Notes: a model not told the origin generated them from the letters alone. Numbered from the stretch's first letter, positions 52,905 to 62,594 are shown. The stretch: DNA of 64,000 bases from Exiguobacterium profundum (GCF_001909285.1 NZ_MRSV01000001.1:2556563-2620562); one strand, 5' to 3'. Translations and numbers: made by a program.

Positions 52905-54338
52905 TCATGCGAATAAATGATATAACTCACGATATTGCTTGGCGGATTGTTTCCAGCTATAGTCCGCGGTCATCGCCTGATGGACGAGGGCATGCCAGTT
53001 TTCCTTTTCATAGAAGACACGAATCGCTTTTTCGATTGTCGCCAACATCTCATGAGCATTGTAGTTCATGAATCCAAAACCGGTCCCTTCTTGAGTGAAC
53101 TCGTTGTACGGCTTCACGGTATCCCGGAGTCCACCTGTCTCACGTACGATCGGCAAGGTGCCGTATCGCATGGAAATCAATTGACTGAGACCACAAGGCT
53201 CAAAACGTGACGGCATTAAAAAGGCATCCGATCCCGCGTAAATCAAGTGAGCGAGTTCGATGTCAAAACCGATATATGACCCGACTTTCCCCGGGTGAGC
53301 AGCTGTCATCTCGTGAACGATTCTTTCATATTCCGGTTGTCCCGAACCGAGGAACGCGAACTGGCAAGGGAGATGTCCAAGTTCTTCACGGACACCATTG
53401 ATTAAATCGAGCCCCTTTTGGTCAACGAGTCGGCTGACAAAACCGATGAGCATGACATCGTCACGTACTTCAAGCCCAAGTCGCTCTTGTAACGCTCGTT
53501 TATTCGCAAGCTTTCCTTCTTTGTACGTATCAAGGTTATACGACTGTTCGATTCGTGCGTCTGTGTTTGGATCGTTCGTTGCCAAGTCGATGCCATTTAA
53601 GATCCCTCGGACATCGACCGCGCGATGACGCAACGCCCCGTCTAACCCTTCACCGTAATAGGGTTCCATGATTTCGTCGCGATACGACGGGCTGACGGTC
53701 GTGATTTGATCGGAATGGACGATGCCGGCTTTCATGTAATTGACGAGACCGTTATGTTGAATTCCTTCAGCCGTGAAATGTTCAGGACCGAACTGTAGCA
53801 ATTCTCCAAGAATCTCTTCTGGAAAGATTCCTTGGTATTGCAGGTTATGGATGGTATACACAGTGCGAATGCGTTGATACGCTTCAATATGTTGATAATG
53901 GATTCGTAAGAAGGCCGGTAAAATACCTGTCTGCCAGTCATGACAATGCAGGACATCGGGTACGTCTTCCATCTTCCCAATCATTTCGAGTACAGCGCGA
54001 GAGAAGAAGGCGAATCGTTCAGCATCATCAAAGTGTCCATATAAGACACCGTCACGTTTAAAGTAATACTCGTTATCGATGAAGTAATACGTGATGCCAT
54101 CCCGCTCTAACTTCAAGACCGCACCGAACTGTTTACGCCATCCGACCGGAACAATCAGGTCGAATAAATACTCCATCTCGTCCACATACTCTTCAGCGAT
54201 TGAGCCATATTTCGGCATGACAACACTGACTTCTTCTCCTAGGCCCGCCACCGCTTGAGGGAGCGAACCGACAACATCGGCCAGCCCCCCCGTTTTCATG
54301 AACGGTGCCGCTTCTGAAGCAACATACCAAATTTTCAT
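52905..54338 (-). CDS. glgA: Glycogen synthase GlgA (ADP-glucose type)
   Basis: This 477-aa GT5 glycosyltransferase lengthens glycogen from ADP-glucose. It has the N-terminal ADP-glucose motif [13 protein letters not shown] (residues 15-27), [14 protein letters not shown], and the C-terminal [19 protein letters not shown] with the catalytic Glu. The start is the ATG after GAGGAGGATTTT. The 13-codon longer reading runs into the glgD end and has no ribosome site. The gene begins 10 bp before the glgD stop. Confidence 0.97.
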   Translation of the reverse strand: MKIWYVASEAAPFMKTGGLADVVGSLPQAVAGLGEEVSVVMPKYGSIAEEYVDEMEYLFDLIVPVGWRKQFGAVLKLERDGITYYFIDNEYYFKRDGVLYGHFDDAERFAFFSRAVLEMIGKMEDVPDVLHCHDWQTGILPAFLRIHYQHIEAYQRIRTVYTIHNLQYQGIFPEEILGELLQFGPEHFTAEGIQHNGLVNYMKAGIVHSDQITTVSPSYRDEIMEPYYGEGLDGALRHRAVDVRGILNGIDLATNDPNTDARIEQSYNLDTYKEGKLANKRALQERLGLEVRDDVMLIGFVSRLVDQKGLDLINGVREELGHLPCQFAFLGSGQPEYERIVHEMTAAHPGKVGSYIGFDIELAHLIYAGSDAFLMPSRFEPCGLSQLISMRYGTLPIVRETGGLRDTVKPYNEFTQEGTGFGFMNYNAHEMLATIEKAIRVFYEKENWHALVHQAMTADYSWKQSAKQYRELYHLFA

Positions 54339-54348
54339 AAAATCCTCC

Positions 54349-55449
54349 TCACACCACTGTTCGTTTCGCGATGACAATCGGTTCGTCGATTGTGCCTCGG
54401 ATGACCTGTCCTCGTTTTACAACGACTTCTTTATCCAAAATCGCATTTTCAACGACAGCCCCTTCTTCAATAATCGATTTCGATGAGATGATTGAGTTTT
54501 TTACACGTGCGTGCTTACTGACTTCAACACCACGGAAGAGAATACTATTTTGCACCTCGCCATGAATCTTACACCCATTTGCCACGAGCGCCTCGTTAAC
54601 CTTTGATCCTTTCAAATAGCGGGTCGGTGGCTCATGTTTGATTTTCGTATAAATATGAGGGAAGTCATAAATGATGCCTTCGCCACGAAGTAATCGCATG
54701 CTTTCATTATAGTAAGAAAGTACCGAATGAATGACCTGCATTTTTCCGACATAATGGTACCCGTGCACGTGTAAACGATGGAGCTGAGGACGAATGACAC
54801 CGTCCAACAAGTCATATTCGCCTTTAGAGGTCGCTTCATCAACGAGGCGCATAAAGAGATTCTTCGACATAATGATCGTTTCCGTATATGTGTACTCATC
54901 ATCCGGTGAGAAGCCTCGCTCAGAGATGCCGACGACGCGGTCATTCTCCCCAAGGCGAATCGGACGGCAGTAACCACATTTCTGTTCATGCGTCGTATAG
55001 GCAAGCGTGATGTCGGCGCCCATCGATTTGTGATGTGCGAGCATGTCGGTATAATCGATTGTCGTCAAAACGTTCGAACCTGTGATGACCACATACGGCT
55101 GCTTGCTGCGAATGAAGTGTTCACGGTGCATCGAGAAGTTGGCCAAGTCGCCAAGATACGCTTCCCCGTCCGGTTTCAACGCTGGTGGGAAGATGTGGAG
55201 ACCTCCTTGCGAACGGTCCAAATCCCACTCTTTCCCTGAACCGAGATGATCCATCAATGAGCGATACTTATCTAACGTAAAGATCCCGACTTGATTAATA
55301 TTTTGTGTGATCATATTCGTCAAGGTGAAGTCTATCAGGCGATAGCGTCCTGAGAATGGGACTGATGCCAGATTACGATGTCCAGTAAATTCCGGAAACA
55401 GACCTTGTTCCGTTCCTAAGTTAATGACCCCTAATAAATCGTTCGTCAA
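54349..55449 (-). CDS. glgD: Glucose-1-phosphate adenylyltransferase-like subunit GlgD
   Basis: This 366-aa regulatory partner of GlgC has a nucleotidyltransferase-like domain with a changed active-site loop ([18 protein letters not shown] in place of LAGGEGKRL) and a C-terminal left-handed beta-helix ([18 protein letters not shown]). Such proteins lack or have low own activity and tune GlgC. The start is TTG, eight bases after AAGGAGG ([12 protein letters not shown]). The longer reading overlaps glgC by 80 bp without a ribosome site. The spacing to glgC is 34 bp. Confidence 0.93.
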   Translation of the reverse strand: MTNDLLGVINLGTEQGLFPEFTGHRNLASVPFSGRYRLIDFTLTNMITQNINQVGIFTLDKYRSLMDHLGSGKEWDLDRSQGGLHIFPPALKPDGEAYLGDLANFSMHREHFIRSKQPYVVITGSNVLTTIDYTDMLAHHKSMGADITLAYTTHEQKCGYCRPIRLGENDRVVGISERGFSPDDEYTYTETIIMSKNLFMRLVDEATSKGEYDLLDGVIRPQLHRLHVHGYHYVGKMQVIHSVLSYYNESMRLLRGEGIIYDFPHIYTKIKHEPPTRYLKGSKVNEALVANGCKIHGEVQNSILFRGVEVSKHARVKNSIISSKSIIEEGAVVENAILDKEVVVKRGQVIRGTIDEPIVIAKRTVV

Positions 55450-55483
55450 CAGTAACGCCTCCTTGCGTGTCTCTTTACTCGTA

Positions 55484-56638
55484 TCAAACTCTTTGTTTGA
55501 AGACGGTTCCACTTTCAATGTTTTCGTGTGGTTCAATAACAACGATTTCACCACCCGGCTCACCTACTGTCGCGCCGTCTTCAATGACTGCACAGCTAGC
55601 GACAATGGCTCTGTGAATTGTTACATCCTTCCCGATTCTAGCTCCTGGCATGATCACCGAGTCTTTAACGAGTGAACCTTCTCCAACACGGACATCGTAA
55701 AATAGCACTGAATGTTGGACTTCGCCTTCGATATGACACCCTTCGTTAATCACAGACTGTTCGACACAAGCGTCTTTTCCAATATACTGAGGAGTCTGGT
55801 TCGGGTTGACCGAATAGATTTTCCACTCCGGGTCATATAAATCGAATGGAGGCTCTTCTTCCAAGAGGTCCATATTCGCTTCCCAAAGAGACTGGATCGT
55901 ACCGACGTCTTTCCAATAGCCTTTGAATTTATAAGCGAAGACGTCGAGTCCTTGAAGAAGCGTGTTCGGAATGATATTCTTCCCGAAGTCAAAGCTAGAC
56001 GTTTCGTCTTCAGCATCTTTAATCAAATGTTCGCGCAAGATGCTCCAGTTGAAGATGTAAATCCCCATCGAAGCCAAGTTGCTCTTCGGTTCTTCTGGTT
56101 TTTCTTCGAACTCATTGATGCGGAGGTCATCCGCTGTGTTCAAAATTCCGAAACGCGGCGCTTCGTCCCACGGCACTTCCATGACAGAGATGGTCACATC
56201 GGCTTGTTTTTCTTTATGGGCTTCGAGCATTTTCTCGTAGTCCATTTTATAGATGTGGTCTCCCGAAAGAATCAACACATAATCTGGATCGTAATCATCG
56301 ATATAGCTCAAGTTACGATAGATTGCATTGGCCGTCCCCTCGTACCAGTTTTTCCCCGACTGTGCTTGGTAAGGTGGGAGAATGGCTAACCCCCCGTTGC
56401 GACGATCTAAATCCCATGCCGTCCCGATTCCTAAGTAACGATTCAATTCAAGTGGCTCATATTGCGTTAATACCCCGACTGTTGTAATTCCCGAGTTCGT
56501 GCAGTTTGACAATGGGAAATCGATAATGCGGTACTTTCCACCGAAATTCACGGCCGGTTTCGCCGTCTTTCGCGTGAGAGGCCCCAATCGTTTTCCTTCT
56601 CCTCCTGCAAGGAGCATCGCAACCATTTCTTGCTTCAT
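55484..56638 (-). CDS. glgC: Glucose-1-phosphate adenylyltransferase GlgC
   Basis: This 384-aa enzyme makes ADP-glucose, the committed step of glycogen synthesis. It shows [69 protein letters not shown] and a C-terminal beta-helix domain. The ATG follows AGGAGG by 10 nt. It is the first gene of the glycogen operon. The promoter has TATAAT and a perfect cre site. No glgB (branching enzyme) precedes it, although glgB heads the operon in B. subtilis. Confidence 0.97.
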   Translation of the reverse strand: MKQEMVAMLLAGGEGKRLGPLTRKTAKPAVNFGGKYRIIDFPLSNCTNSGITTVGVLTQYEPLELNRYLGIGTAWDLDRRNGGLAILPPYQAQSGKNWYEGTANAIYRNLSYIDDYDPDYVLILSGDHIYKMDYEKMLEAHKEKQADVTISVMEVPWDEAPRFGILNTADDLRINEFEEKPEEPKSNLASMGIYIFNWSILREHLIKDAEDETSSFDFGKNIIPNTLLQGLDVFAYKFKGYWKDVGTIQSLWEANMDLLEEEPPFDLYDPEWKIYSVNPNQTPQYIGKDACVEQSVINEGCHIEGEVQHSVLFYDVRVGEGSLVKDSVIMPGARIGKDVTIHRAIVASCAVIEDGATVGEPGGEIVVIEPHENIESGTVFKQRV

Positions 56639-56720
56639 AAATAATAAGCCTCCTCAAAATCGTAATATACAACCTCTTTTACCCTTTTTCGCCCTTTCCT
56701 AAAGTATTCCTTCTCGAATT

Positions 56721-56740
56721 ATTATATGATAACGTTTACA
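56721..56740 (-). promoter_or_regulatory. glg operon promoter: cre site next to -10
   Basis: On the minus strand TGTAAACGTTATCA (56727-56740) matches all 14 cre positions and is directly followed by TATAAT (56721-56726). CcpA bound here would block polymerase. No good -35 is seen. Confidence 0.8.
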
Positions 56741-56793
56741 TTTTTATTTTTTTGTAAATTGGACGATATAATGTATAGAGAGAGGTGAAATAG

Positions 56794-58584
56794 ATGAGAG
56801 CTTGGATTGGAACCTTATTTTTTGCTGGACTTTTGGCTGCTTCCTTGTCACTTGCCACTGCATTGAAAGAAGAGATTGATCAGGCAGATGAAATTCTATC
56901 TTGGGGACAAGAGCTGGTATCGGCACAACCACTCTCGTCAATGCATGCCGTCACACTCGCATACAACGGTGGAGAACAGCAAATCTACTTGGCGGGCCGC
57001 AGAAATGACGTGTCTCCGAAAGCGTTGCCCGAACATATCCAAGATGCGATTACGACCATCGAAGACCGTAAGTTCAATGCTCATCCCGGTTATGATTTGA
57101 GCGGGATTGCCCGAGCATTTATCAATAACGCGAACGAGACATCTGTCCAAGGTGGGAGTACAATCACGCAACAGTTGGCACGGAACGTGTACCTCACACA
57201 TGAACGGACATATGAACGAAAAGTGAAAGAGTTATTGCTTGCTCGAGCACTAGAAAAAAATTATAGCAAGAAAGAAATTTTAACAGCTTATAGCAACGTT
57301 ATTTTTTTTGGACATAATGTATATGGGATTCAATCGGCAGCCGATACATACTTTTCACGACCGCTCGACGATCTGAATTGGAATCAACTCGCTTACTTGT
57401 TGACAGTACCAAATAATCCGTCACTTTATGATCCCCTCAATCCATCTGATGCTTTTTTTGAGCGTAAGGACCGAATCTTGACGCAACTGTTTGAAGCGGG
57501 TGTTCTCTCGAAGAGTGCTTACGATCAGTATCATGGCGTCAAGCTCCAAGCGTCGTTTCGCAGTCAAACGATTCAATACCCGGACTATATGGATACAGCC
57601 GTCCGTGAAGCGATTCAATTGGTACGGACACGTTACGACTTAGATGATACCGAGGCGAGAGAATATTTGTCCACGCATGAAGCGACGATCGAGACTTACT
57701 TATCAACCGGGAAGCAGAAACAAGCAAAACAGGTGATGAGTCAACTCCCTCCCGGTGTGAACGGTGGCTATACGGAACTGACACCTCAAGGGAGAATCGT
57801 GGCCATGGTCGACTCTGAGATGACGCAGGTCGGTGAGTTCAACCGAGCGACCCAGGCGTACCGCCAACCAGGTTCCGCAATCAAACCGATCCTCGTTTTC
57901 GCCCCATTTATCGAAGAGACAGGAGCGAAACTTGACACGGTACTTGACGGTCGTCCGGCTTGTTACGGTTCTTATTGTCCCGGAAATAGTCACAACCGTG
58001 TGTTAGGCGATGTCTTATTGAAAGATGCGGTCGCTTTCTCGTATAACACACCTGCGCTCGCCGCCTTCTCAACAATCGATCAGGAACGCGCGTATAAGAC
58101 AGCTGATATGATGTTCAGTCAATGGGATGAACAGGACGAGAACTTAGCGAGTGCCCTTGGCGGTCTCACACAAGGGGTCTCCCCAAAAGAACTAGCCGCC
58201 GCCTACACCCCATTCTTAAATAAAGGCGAGTATACATCCGGACATACAATCAAACAAATCACATTCAAGTCCGGTGAACCAACGTTGACCCCGATCTTAA
58301 CGGAAGAGACAGTCTGGTCTCCGGAAACGATTAGTGAGATGAAAAAAGCGTTATCGACCGTCACCTCATACGGCACAGGTCGCTATGCGAATCAGCTGAA
58401 ACGTAAGTTTGAGTATCTCGGAGGAAAGACCGGAACAACGAACGACAACAAAGATATGTGGTATGTCGGACTGACCGATCGCACCATCACCGCCATCTGG
58501 CTCGGTGCCGATACGCCCCGCCCATTCCCGGAACTCGCCAACCGTGCGTATCCGGCGATTGTCTGGACACAGGCACACCAATAA
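56794..58584 (+). CDS. Class A penicillin-binding protein (transglycosylase/transpeptidase)
   Basis: This 596-aa wall-synthesis enzyme has an N-terminal signal anchor (WIGTLFFAGLLAASLSLATA), a GT51 domain with IEDRKFNAHPGYDLSGIARAF (catalytic Glu near residue 90) and GGSTITQQLARN, and a transpeptidase domain. The transpeptidase domain has the SxxK motif SAIK (near 362), SYN (near 415) and KTG (near 544, GGKTGTTNDN). All three penicillin-binding motifs are intact. It is shorter than PBP1 and lacks a long C-terminal tail, closer to PbpD/PbpF-type proteins. It is a single gene divergent from glgC. Confidence 0.94.
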   Translation: MRAWIGTLFFAGLLAASLSLATALKEEIDQADEILSWGQELVSAQPLSSMHAVTLAYNGGEQQIYLAGRRNDVSPKALPEHIQDAITTIEDRKFNAHPGYDLSGIARAFINNANETSVQGGSTITQQLARNVYLTHERTYERKVKELLLARALEKNYSKKEILTAYSNVIFFGHNVYGIQSAADTYFSRPLDDLNWNQLAYLLTVPNNPSLYDPLNPSDAFFERKDRILTQLFEAGVLSKSAYDQYHGVKLQASFRSQTIQYPDYMDTAVREAIQLVRTRYDLDDTEAREYLSTHEATIETYLSTGKQKQAKQVMSQLPPGVNGGYTELTPQGRIVAMVDSEMTQVGEFNRATQAYRQPGSAIKPILVFAPFIEETGAKLDTVLDGRPACYGSYCPGNSHNRVLGDVLLKDAVAFSYNTPALAAFSTIDQERAYKTADMMFSQWDEQDENLASALGGLTQGVSPKELAAAYTPFLNKGEYTSGHTIKQITFKSGEPTLTPILTEETVWSPETISEMKKALSTVTSYGTGRYANQLKRKFEYLGGKTGTTNDNKDMWYVGLTDRTITAIWLGADTPRPFPELANRAYPAIVWTQAHQ

Positions 58585-58622
58585 AAGGAGTCAGCCACTG
58601 AAAAGTGGACTGACACCTTTTG
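58583..58622. terminator. Bidirectional terminator after the PBP gene
   Basis: GTCAG(C)CACT / AGTGG(A)CTGAC with flanking AAAGG/CCTTTT gives a stem with a GAAA loop. It lies between two convergent genes. Confidence 0.85.
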
Positions 58623-58624
58623 CT

Positions 58625-59500
58625 TTATAATCGACGTTCGATTTGAAGTCGATATGCTCCCCAATGCTCCATTAACTCGTCGTGATTGATTAGTTTCCAT
58701 GGATTGAAACGGACTTGACCATGTTTATTGAAATAGAGTCCTTGTCGCACACAGTAACTCGCATGGACCAGTTGCCCTTGGTCGCTCCAAAACGTCAGGA
58801 CGTCATTCGGCCTTAGTGTATCATTCTTCACAGTTTCGTACCTACTTCGCTTTAATGTCTGAAGGAACGTCTCTGGATGAACCCATTGGTGAACGACCTG
58901 TTCGTTTCCCGTGACCGCAAACAACGTCGCCGCGAGACAGTTACTTCCATCCTGGATCGGAAACCGATTTGTATAACCCGCAATATGCGAAGCAATCGAG
59001 TCATCACAGGGTTCCCCTTCCCAACGATCCCATTCCTTCGCATAGTCGAGCAGGAGAGAATGACGCATCTCGATGTCGAGCTCATTCCAATTTTGCGGAT
59101 GCAAAACGATGACACACGCGCCATCCTTCTCTATAATCATCTCATTCGATAGACGTTTCATCTGCTCGACTGATATCGGCAAAACAAGACCACGATGGGT
59201 CGTCACTTGAAATTCCAATAAACGTGTTTTGACGTGCTCCTGTAACTCCTTCAAAAAGCTAGAGAACGCATGGATGACATAAGTCACGTCTTGACCCATC
59301 TGCCACGTCACATACGGATTCGTGATGTCGGGTCTGCGGTAAAGCGGATGATTGAAAAACTCCTGCCTCGGAATCACGAGACAGGAACTCGGTATATCCT
59401 CAAGAAACGAAGAATCAATCCAATACAAGGTTTCCTCCGGAACAAATGATAGACACCACGCTTCGATCACATCAGAGGTTGGTCCAAAAGAATGCTTCAT
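58625..59500 (-). CDS. Unknown protein with NlpC/P60-like Cys-His arrangement
   Basis: This 291-aa protein is not recognised as a named family. The first 170 residues are a separate, mostly helical/beta domain. The last 110 look like a papain-like hydrolase: SNCLAATLFAVTGN (Cys188) opening a helix, LRPNDVLTFWSDQGQLVHASYC (His246, split at residue 250), then GLYFNKHGQVRFNPWKL. That is the order Cys, His, polar residue seen in NlpC/P60 and related peptidases. No signal peptide is evident. The ATG overlaps the stop of the upstream DUF5366 membrane protein (ATGA), so the two are co-made. The hydrolase call is an inference. Confidence 0.6.
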   Translation of the reverse strand: MKHSFGPTSDVIEAWCLSFVPEETLYWIDSSFLEDIPSSCLVIPRQEFFNHPLYRRPDITNPYVTWQMGQDVTYVIHAFSSFLKELQEHVKTRLLEFQVTTHRGLVLPISVEQMKRLSNEMIIEKDGACVIVLHPQNWNELDIEMRHSLLLDYAKEWDRWEGEPCDDSIASHIAGYTNRFPIQDGSNCLAATLFAVTGNEQVVHQWVHPETFLQTLKRSRYETVKNDTLRPNDVLTFWSDQGQLVHASYCVRQGLYFNKHGQVRFNPWKLINHDELMEHWGAYRLQIERRL

Positions 59501-60054
59501 AAGATGATATCTCCGACAGAGTTAAACAAGCGAAGGACCGACCAACCTAACCCGCTGACCAACGTCGCCCACATGACGGCCTGCATAAGTAATAAGCCGA
59601 TGGCACGTGGGACGGACATCGATTGGCTTACTTGCCAGACATAGTAAAAGAGATACATCAAGAGCGTGCCAACGAGCACGGCGATAACGGCGAGTAACGT
59701 GTTCAAAAAGAGAAAGCTGATTCCGGACCCGATGAGAAAGATGATGGCACCAGGTTTGAGCCGATGAAGCGACGTGCCATTTGTCTCTCGCGCAAAAAAA
59801 GCGAAACCGAGTTGATTGAACGTATCGGCTACCAATTTGAATGCGCTAAACAACATAAAGAAAATCGTAAAGAATACGACGAGCACGAGCACTTTCGTCT
59901 CTTGCACGGATAACAGTTCGATAATTTCACTATATACGCCAATTTGATTCAGCCATTGGATTACGTACTCGGAGGTCGCAATCGCAAGTGACATCGAAAA
60001 CAAAATAATTCCGATGAGTGGGGCATAGCTCAGTAAGTACACATTCGTTTTCAT
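59497..60054 (-). CDS. DUF5366 (YufK-like) membrane protein
   Basis: This 185-aa protein has five hydrophobic segments (LLSYAPLIGIILFSMSLAIA; VLVLVVFFTIFFMLFSAFKL; IIFLIGSGISFLFLNTLLAV; LMYLFYYVW; LLLMQAVMWATLVSGLG). The pattern and the LKPGAIIFLIGSGISFLF region match YufK-type proteins as I remember them. The function is unknown. It is first in a two-gene unit with the putative hydrolase at 58625-59500 and is divergent from the 30-aa membrane protein at 60158. The start follows GGAGAAGGAAC. Confidence 0.7.
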   Translation of the reverse strand: MKTNVYLLSYAPLIGIILFSMSLAIATSEYVIQWLNQIGVYSEIIELLSVQETKVLVLVVFFTIFFMLFSAFKLVADTFNQLGFAFFARETNGTSLHRLKPGAIIFLIGSGISFLFLNTLLAVIAVLVGTLLMYLFYYVWQVSQSMSVPRAIGLLLMQAVMWATLVSGLGWSVLRLFNSVGDIIL

Positions 60055-60157
60055 GTTCCTTCTCCAATTTCACAGTAATTTCTTATATTCAGTGCAATTC
60101 ACCTACCAAGTATATTATACTATTTATAGTTATGGAGAATAAAAGGGGGATTTTTGG

Positions 60158-60250
60158 ATGGGCCTATTATTGATGGTTGGAATCAGCGTCGTCTTCCTCG
60201 CAGCGATTTTGACAGCTGGATATAACCGTAAACCTGAGGGTAACGAATAA
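60158..60250 (+). CDS. 30-aa single-span membrane protein, unknown
   Basis: This 31-codon gene has a good ribosome site (AAAAGGGGGATTTTTGG). The product MGLLLMVGISVVFLAAILTA continues GYNRKPEGNE, a single membrane segment with a short charged tail. It has its own terminator, which overlaps the stop, and no gene follows on that strand. In size and shape it recalls small accessory proteins of membrane complexes (for example CydS of the bd oxidase), but no homology is claimed. Confidence 0.6.
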   Translation: MGLLLMVGISVVFLAAILTAGYNRKPEGNE

Positions 60251-60287
60251 GAGCCGGGATTCTTACGAATCCGGCTCTTTTTTATTT
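60249..60287. terminator. Terminator between the 30-aa protein gene and trmL
   Basis: GAGCCGG(G)ATTC / GAATCCGGCTC form a stem with a one-base bulge, followed by TTTTTTATTT on the plus strand. Confidence 0.85.
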
Positions 60288-60755
60288 CAATCCTGCATAT
60301 CCCTGTTGGCGAAGCGCCTCATATACGATGATGGCTGCTGTATTCGATACGTTCAATGAACGAACGAGGTTCGATTGTGGTAGGCGGATGCAGCGATCCA
60401 AATTGTTCTCGATGACTTCCATCGGCAACCCTTTCGTCTCACGACCAAAGACGAAGAAGTAGTCACCGTCTACATCTGAAACGTCTAAATCACTCGGGTA
60501 TTGTTCCCCGTACTTCGTAATATAAAAGAACTGACCATCCGGATGCTTCTCCCACAGCTCTTCTAACGAGTCATGATAGCGTACATCGACGAATTGCCAA
60601 TAGTCGAGACCGGCACGCTTTAACATCTTATCATCCGTCGAGAATCCGAGCGGACGAATCAAATGAAGGACCGAATTCGTCGCCGCACACGTACGTGAGA
60701 CGTTCCCTGTATTTGCTGGTATTTCTGGTTGAAACATTACGACATGAATCGCCAT
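60282..60755 (-). CDS. trmL: tRNA (cytidine/uridine-34-2'-O)-methyltransferase TrmL
   Basis: This 157-aa SPOUT enzyme methylates the wobble base of tRNA-Leu. It has PEIPANTGNVSRTCAATN, LIRPLGFS, DYFFVFGRETKGLP and the knot-forming IRLPQSNLVRSLNVSNTAAI. The length is right for the family. It is the last gene of a queG-ogt-trmL unit, 12 bp after ogt, and ends at a shared terminator. Two of the three operon genes modify tRNA or nucleic acid bases. Confidence 0.95.
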   Translation of the reverse strand: MAIHVVMFQPEIPANTGNVSRTCAATNSVLHLIRPLGFSTDDKMLKRAGLDYWQFVDVRYHDSLEELWEKHPDGQFFYITKYGEQYPSDLDVSDVDGDYFFVFGRETKGLPMEVIENNLDRCIRLPQSNLVRSLNVSNTAAIIVYEALRQQGYAGLK

Positions 60756-60767
60756 GGTTGATTTCCC

Positions 60768-61208
60768 TCACTTTTTCATTTCAAATTCTAGAAGGCGTTG
60801 TTTCTCAGACAACCCTCCCGCAAAACCAATAAGCTTTCCACTACTTCCAATGACACGATGACACGGAAACAGAATCGGCAATGGATTTCGATTGAGCGCC
60901 TGTCCGACGGCGCGAACGGCCTTTGGTCGACCGATTTGTTCGGCAATTTGTTTATATGTGCGTGTCTCACCATATGGAATGGTCAAGAGCGCATCCCAAA
61001 CCTCCTGTTGAAACGGTGTTCCGTTCATTTCGACATAGGCACGATCTGCTTCTTGAAATCCTGTCTTCTCGACTCGTGTCATGAGATCTCGCAACCACTC
61101 AGGTGCTTCCTCTGTCGGTTCATGTGTTGTGAACTCAAGAGCCGTCAGTTTGCCTGCTGCGTTTAATTCATACGCTAACGTTCCCCATTTAGACGACACG
61201 ATCTTCAT
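60768..61208 (-). CDS. ogt: Methylated-DNA--protein-cysteine methyltransferase
   Basis: This 146-aa suicide enzyme removes O6-alkyl groups from guanine. It has the active site FPCHRVIG, the helix-turn-helix region (YGETRTYKQIAEQIGRPKAVRAVGQA, split around residues 80-105) and GFAGGLSEKQRLL at the end. The start is the ATG after GAGGAGTGGGCAC. A longer reading goes 65 codons into queG and has no ribosome site. The gene begins inside the last 20 bp of queG, so coupling is likely. Confidence 0.95.
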   Translation of the reverse strand: MKIVSSKWGTLAYELNAAGKLTALEFTTHEPTEEAPEWLRDLMTRVEKTGFQEADRAYVEMNGTPFQQEVWDALLTIPYGETRTYKQIAEQIGRPKAVRAVGQALNRNPLPILFPCHRVIGSSGKLIGFAGGLSEKQRLLEFEMKK

Positions 61209-62337
61209 GTGCCCACTCCTCTCGATAGATACGAATCTCTTCATGAACCATGTCAGACGTTTCATTCCGTTCAATCTCTTCAAATATCGAATCGGCCTCA
61301 GGTCCAAGAATCGCACCGATTGCCCAAACAGCCGTCGCGCGCATGTCTTCGCGTTCATCCTGTTTGATGAATTCCCGTAAGATTGGAATCGCTGAAGGCT
61401 CACGGTAGTGCGCGAGTGCTAAAATCGCATTTCGTTGAATCGGTTTCTTCCCGCGCCATGCGCCCGATAAATGTCCGAACTTTTGTTTGAACTCCCGGTT
61501 GCTCAATGTCAGAAGAGGCTCTAAGAGCGGTTTGACGATCTCAGCTTCCGGTAACAGTTCTTCGTGGTGACGCCAGTCCTTTTTGCGGTTATATGGACAG
61601 ACTTGCTGACACGTGTCGCATCCATATAATCGCCCCCCAAGCTTCGACCGAAACTCTCGTGGCATCAACGTCTTCATCTGTGTAAGATAGGCGATACAGC
61701 GCTTCGCATCGAGGACACCCGGCTCAACAAGAGCCGTCGTCGGACAAGCTGTCATACACTTATTGCAATCTCCACATCCGTCTTCAATCGCTTCATCCGG
61801 TGGTAAGTAAACATCTAAAATCATTTCGCCCAAATAAAGATAGGACCCTTTCTCAGGAGAGATGATTGAACAGTTTTTCCCACTAAATCCAATCCCAGCT
61901 CGTTCTGCGACGGCACGGTCCACGAGTTCACCCGTATCGACCATCGAACGCGTTCGCACGTTTGGAACCAATTCTTCGATATACGCTTGAAGTTTGGCCA
62001 ATCGATCGCCGACCGCCCGATGGTAATCGAGTCCCCACGAAGCACGAGCAAACAACCCTCGTCTCTCGCCGGCGACACTACGGGGCGCATCTTTTAATTT
62101 ACTTGGATAGGCGATGGCGATTGCAATGATCGACTGGGCTTCTTCAAGTAAGAGTTCTGGGTTCGTACGCTTCTCTAAGTCGGGCTCTTCAAACCCAGAG
62201 GCAAACCCTTTCTCTTGTTGCCGAATAAGTCGCTGTTTCATGACGATGAACGGATCAGCTGTCGTCACTTTCAACTCATCAATCCCGATGGTTTCGGCAT
62301 ACGCTAAGATTTGTTGTTTTAATGTGTACGGGTCCAT
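61189..62337 (-). CDS. queG: Epoxyqueuosine reductase QueG
   Basis: This 382-aa cobalamin-dependent enzyme makes the last step of queuosine in tRNA. It has an N-terminal DUF1730 domain (RGLFARASWGLDYH), then two 4Fe-4S motifs (CGDCNKCMTACPTTAL and CDTCQQVCPYNRK). The C-terminal HEAT-like repeats (GAWRGKKPIQRNAILALAHY; MRATAVWAIGAILG) are found in the longer QueG forms. I start at MDPYTLKQQ after AGGAGGTGAACGGA. The ten-codon longer reading has no better site. It is first in the queG-ogt-trmL unit. Confidence 0.95.
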   Translation of the reverse strand: MDPYTLKQQILAYAETIGIDELKVTTADPFIVMKQRLIRQQEKGFASGFEEPDLEKRTNPELLLEEAQSIIAIAIAYPSKLKDAPRSVAGERRGLFARASWGLDYHRAVGDRLAKLQAYIEELVPNVRTRSMVDTGELVDRAVAERAGIGFSGKNCSIISPEKGSYLYLGEMILDVYLPPDEAIEDGCGDCNKCMTACPTTALVEPGVLDAKRCIAYLTQMKTLMPREFRSKLGGRLYGCDTCQQVCPYNRKKDWRHHEELLPEAEIVKPLLEPLLTLSNREFKQKFGHLSGAWRGKKPIQRNAILALAHYREPSAIPILREFIKQDEREDMRATAVWAIGAILGPEADSIFEEIERNETSDMVHEEIRIYREEWAHEDRVV

Positions 62338-62369
62338 TCCGTTCACCTCCTCTATATATTTTCGCATAC

Positions 62370-62400
62370 AAAAAATCTCTCCGCCACTCGGCAGAGAGAT
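62370..62400 (-). terminator. Terminator after tRNA-Gly(TCC)
   Basis: ATCTCTC(T)GCC / GGC(G)GAGAGAT form a stem with one mismatch and a 4-nt loop, followed by TTTTTTG on the minus strand. It precedes queG. Confidence 0.85.
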
Positions 62401-62404
62401 ATGA

Positions 62405-62475
62405 AGCGGGTGAAGAGAATCGAACTCTCGTCATCAGCTTGGAAGGCTGAGGTTTTACCATTAAACTACACCCGC
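62405..62475 (-). tRNA. tRNA-Gly (anticodon TCC)
   Basis: This is a 71-nt tRNA on the minus strand. The acceptor arms are GCGGGTG / CACCCGC, the anticodon loop is CTTCCAA, and the T arm is GAGAGTTCGATTCTC. The 3' CCA is not encoded. It stands alone with its own promoter and terminator, apart from the tRNA cluster at 63772. Confidence 0.96.
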
Positions 62476-62509
62476 ATGAAATATTGTTGTCGTTCAAGCG
62501 ACTATAGTT

Positions 62510-62538
62510 AATATACACCTATACTATTAATCTGTCAA
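62510..62538 (-). promoter_or_regulatory. Consensus promoter of tRNA-Gly(TCC)
   Basis: On the minus strand the -35 is TTGACA (62533-62538), the spacer is 17 bp, and the -10 is TATATT (62510-62515), 35 bp before the tRNA. Near-perfect boxes fit a stable-RNA gene. Confidence 0.8.
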
Positions 62539-62594
62539 CAAGTATTCGTAAGTTTTTCTAAATTCAATGAAATCAATATGTTAATATATCTTAA

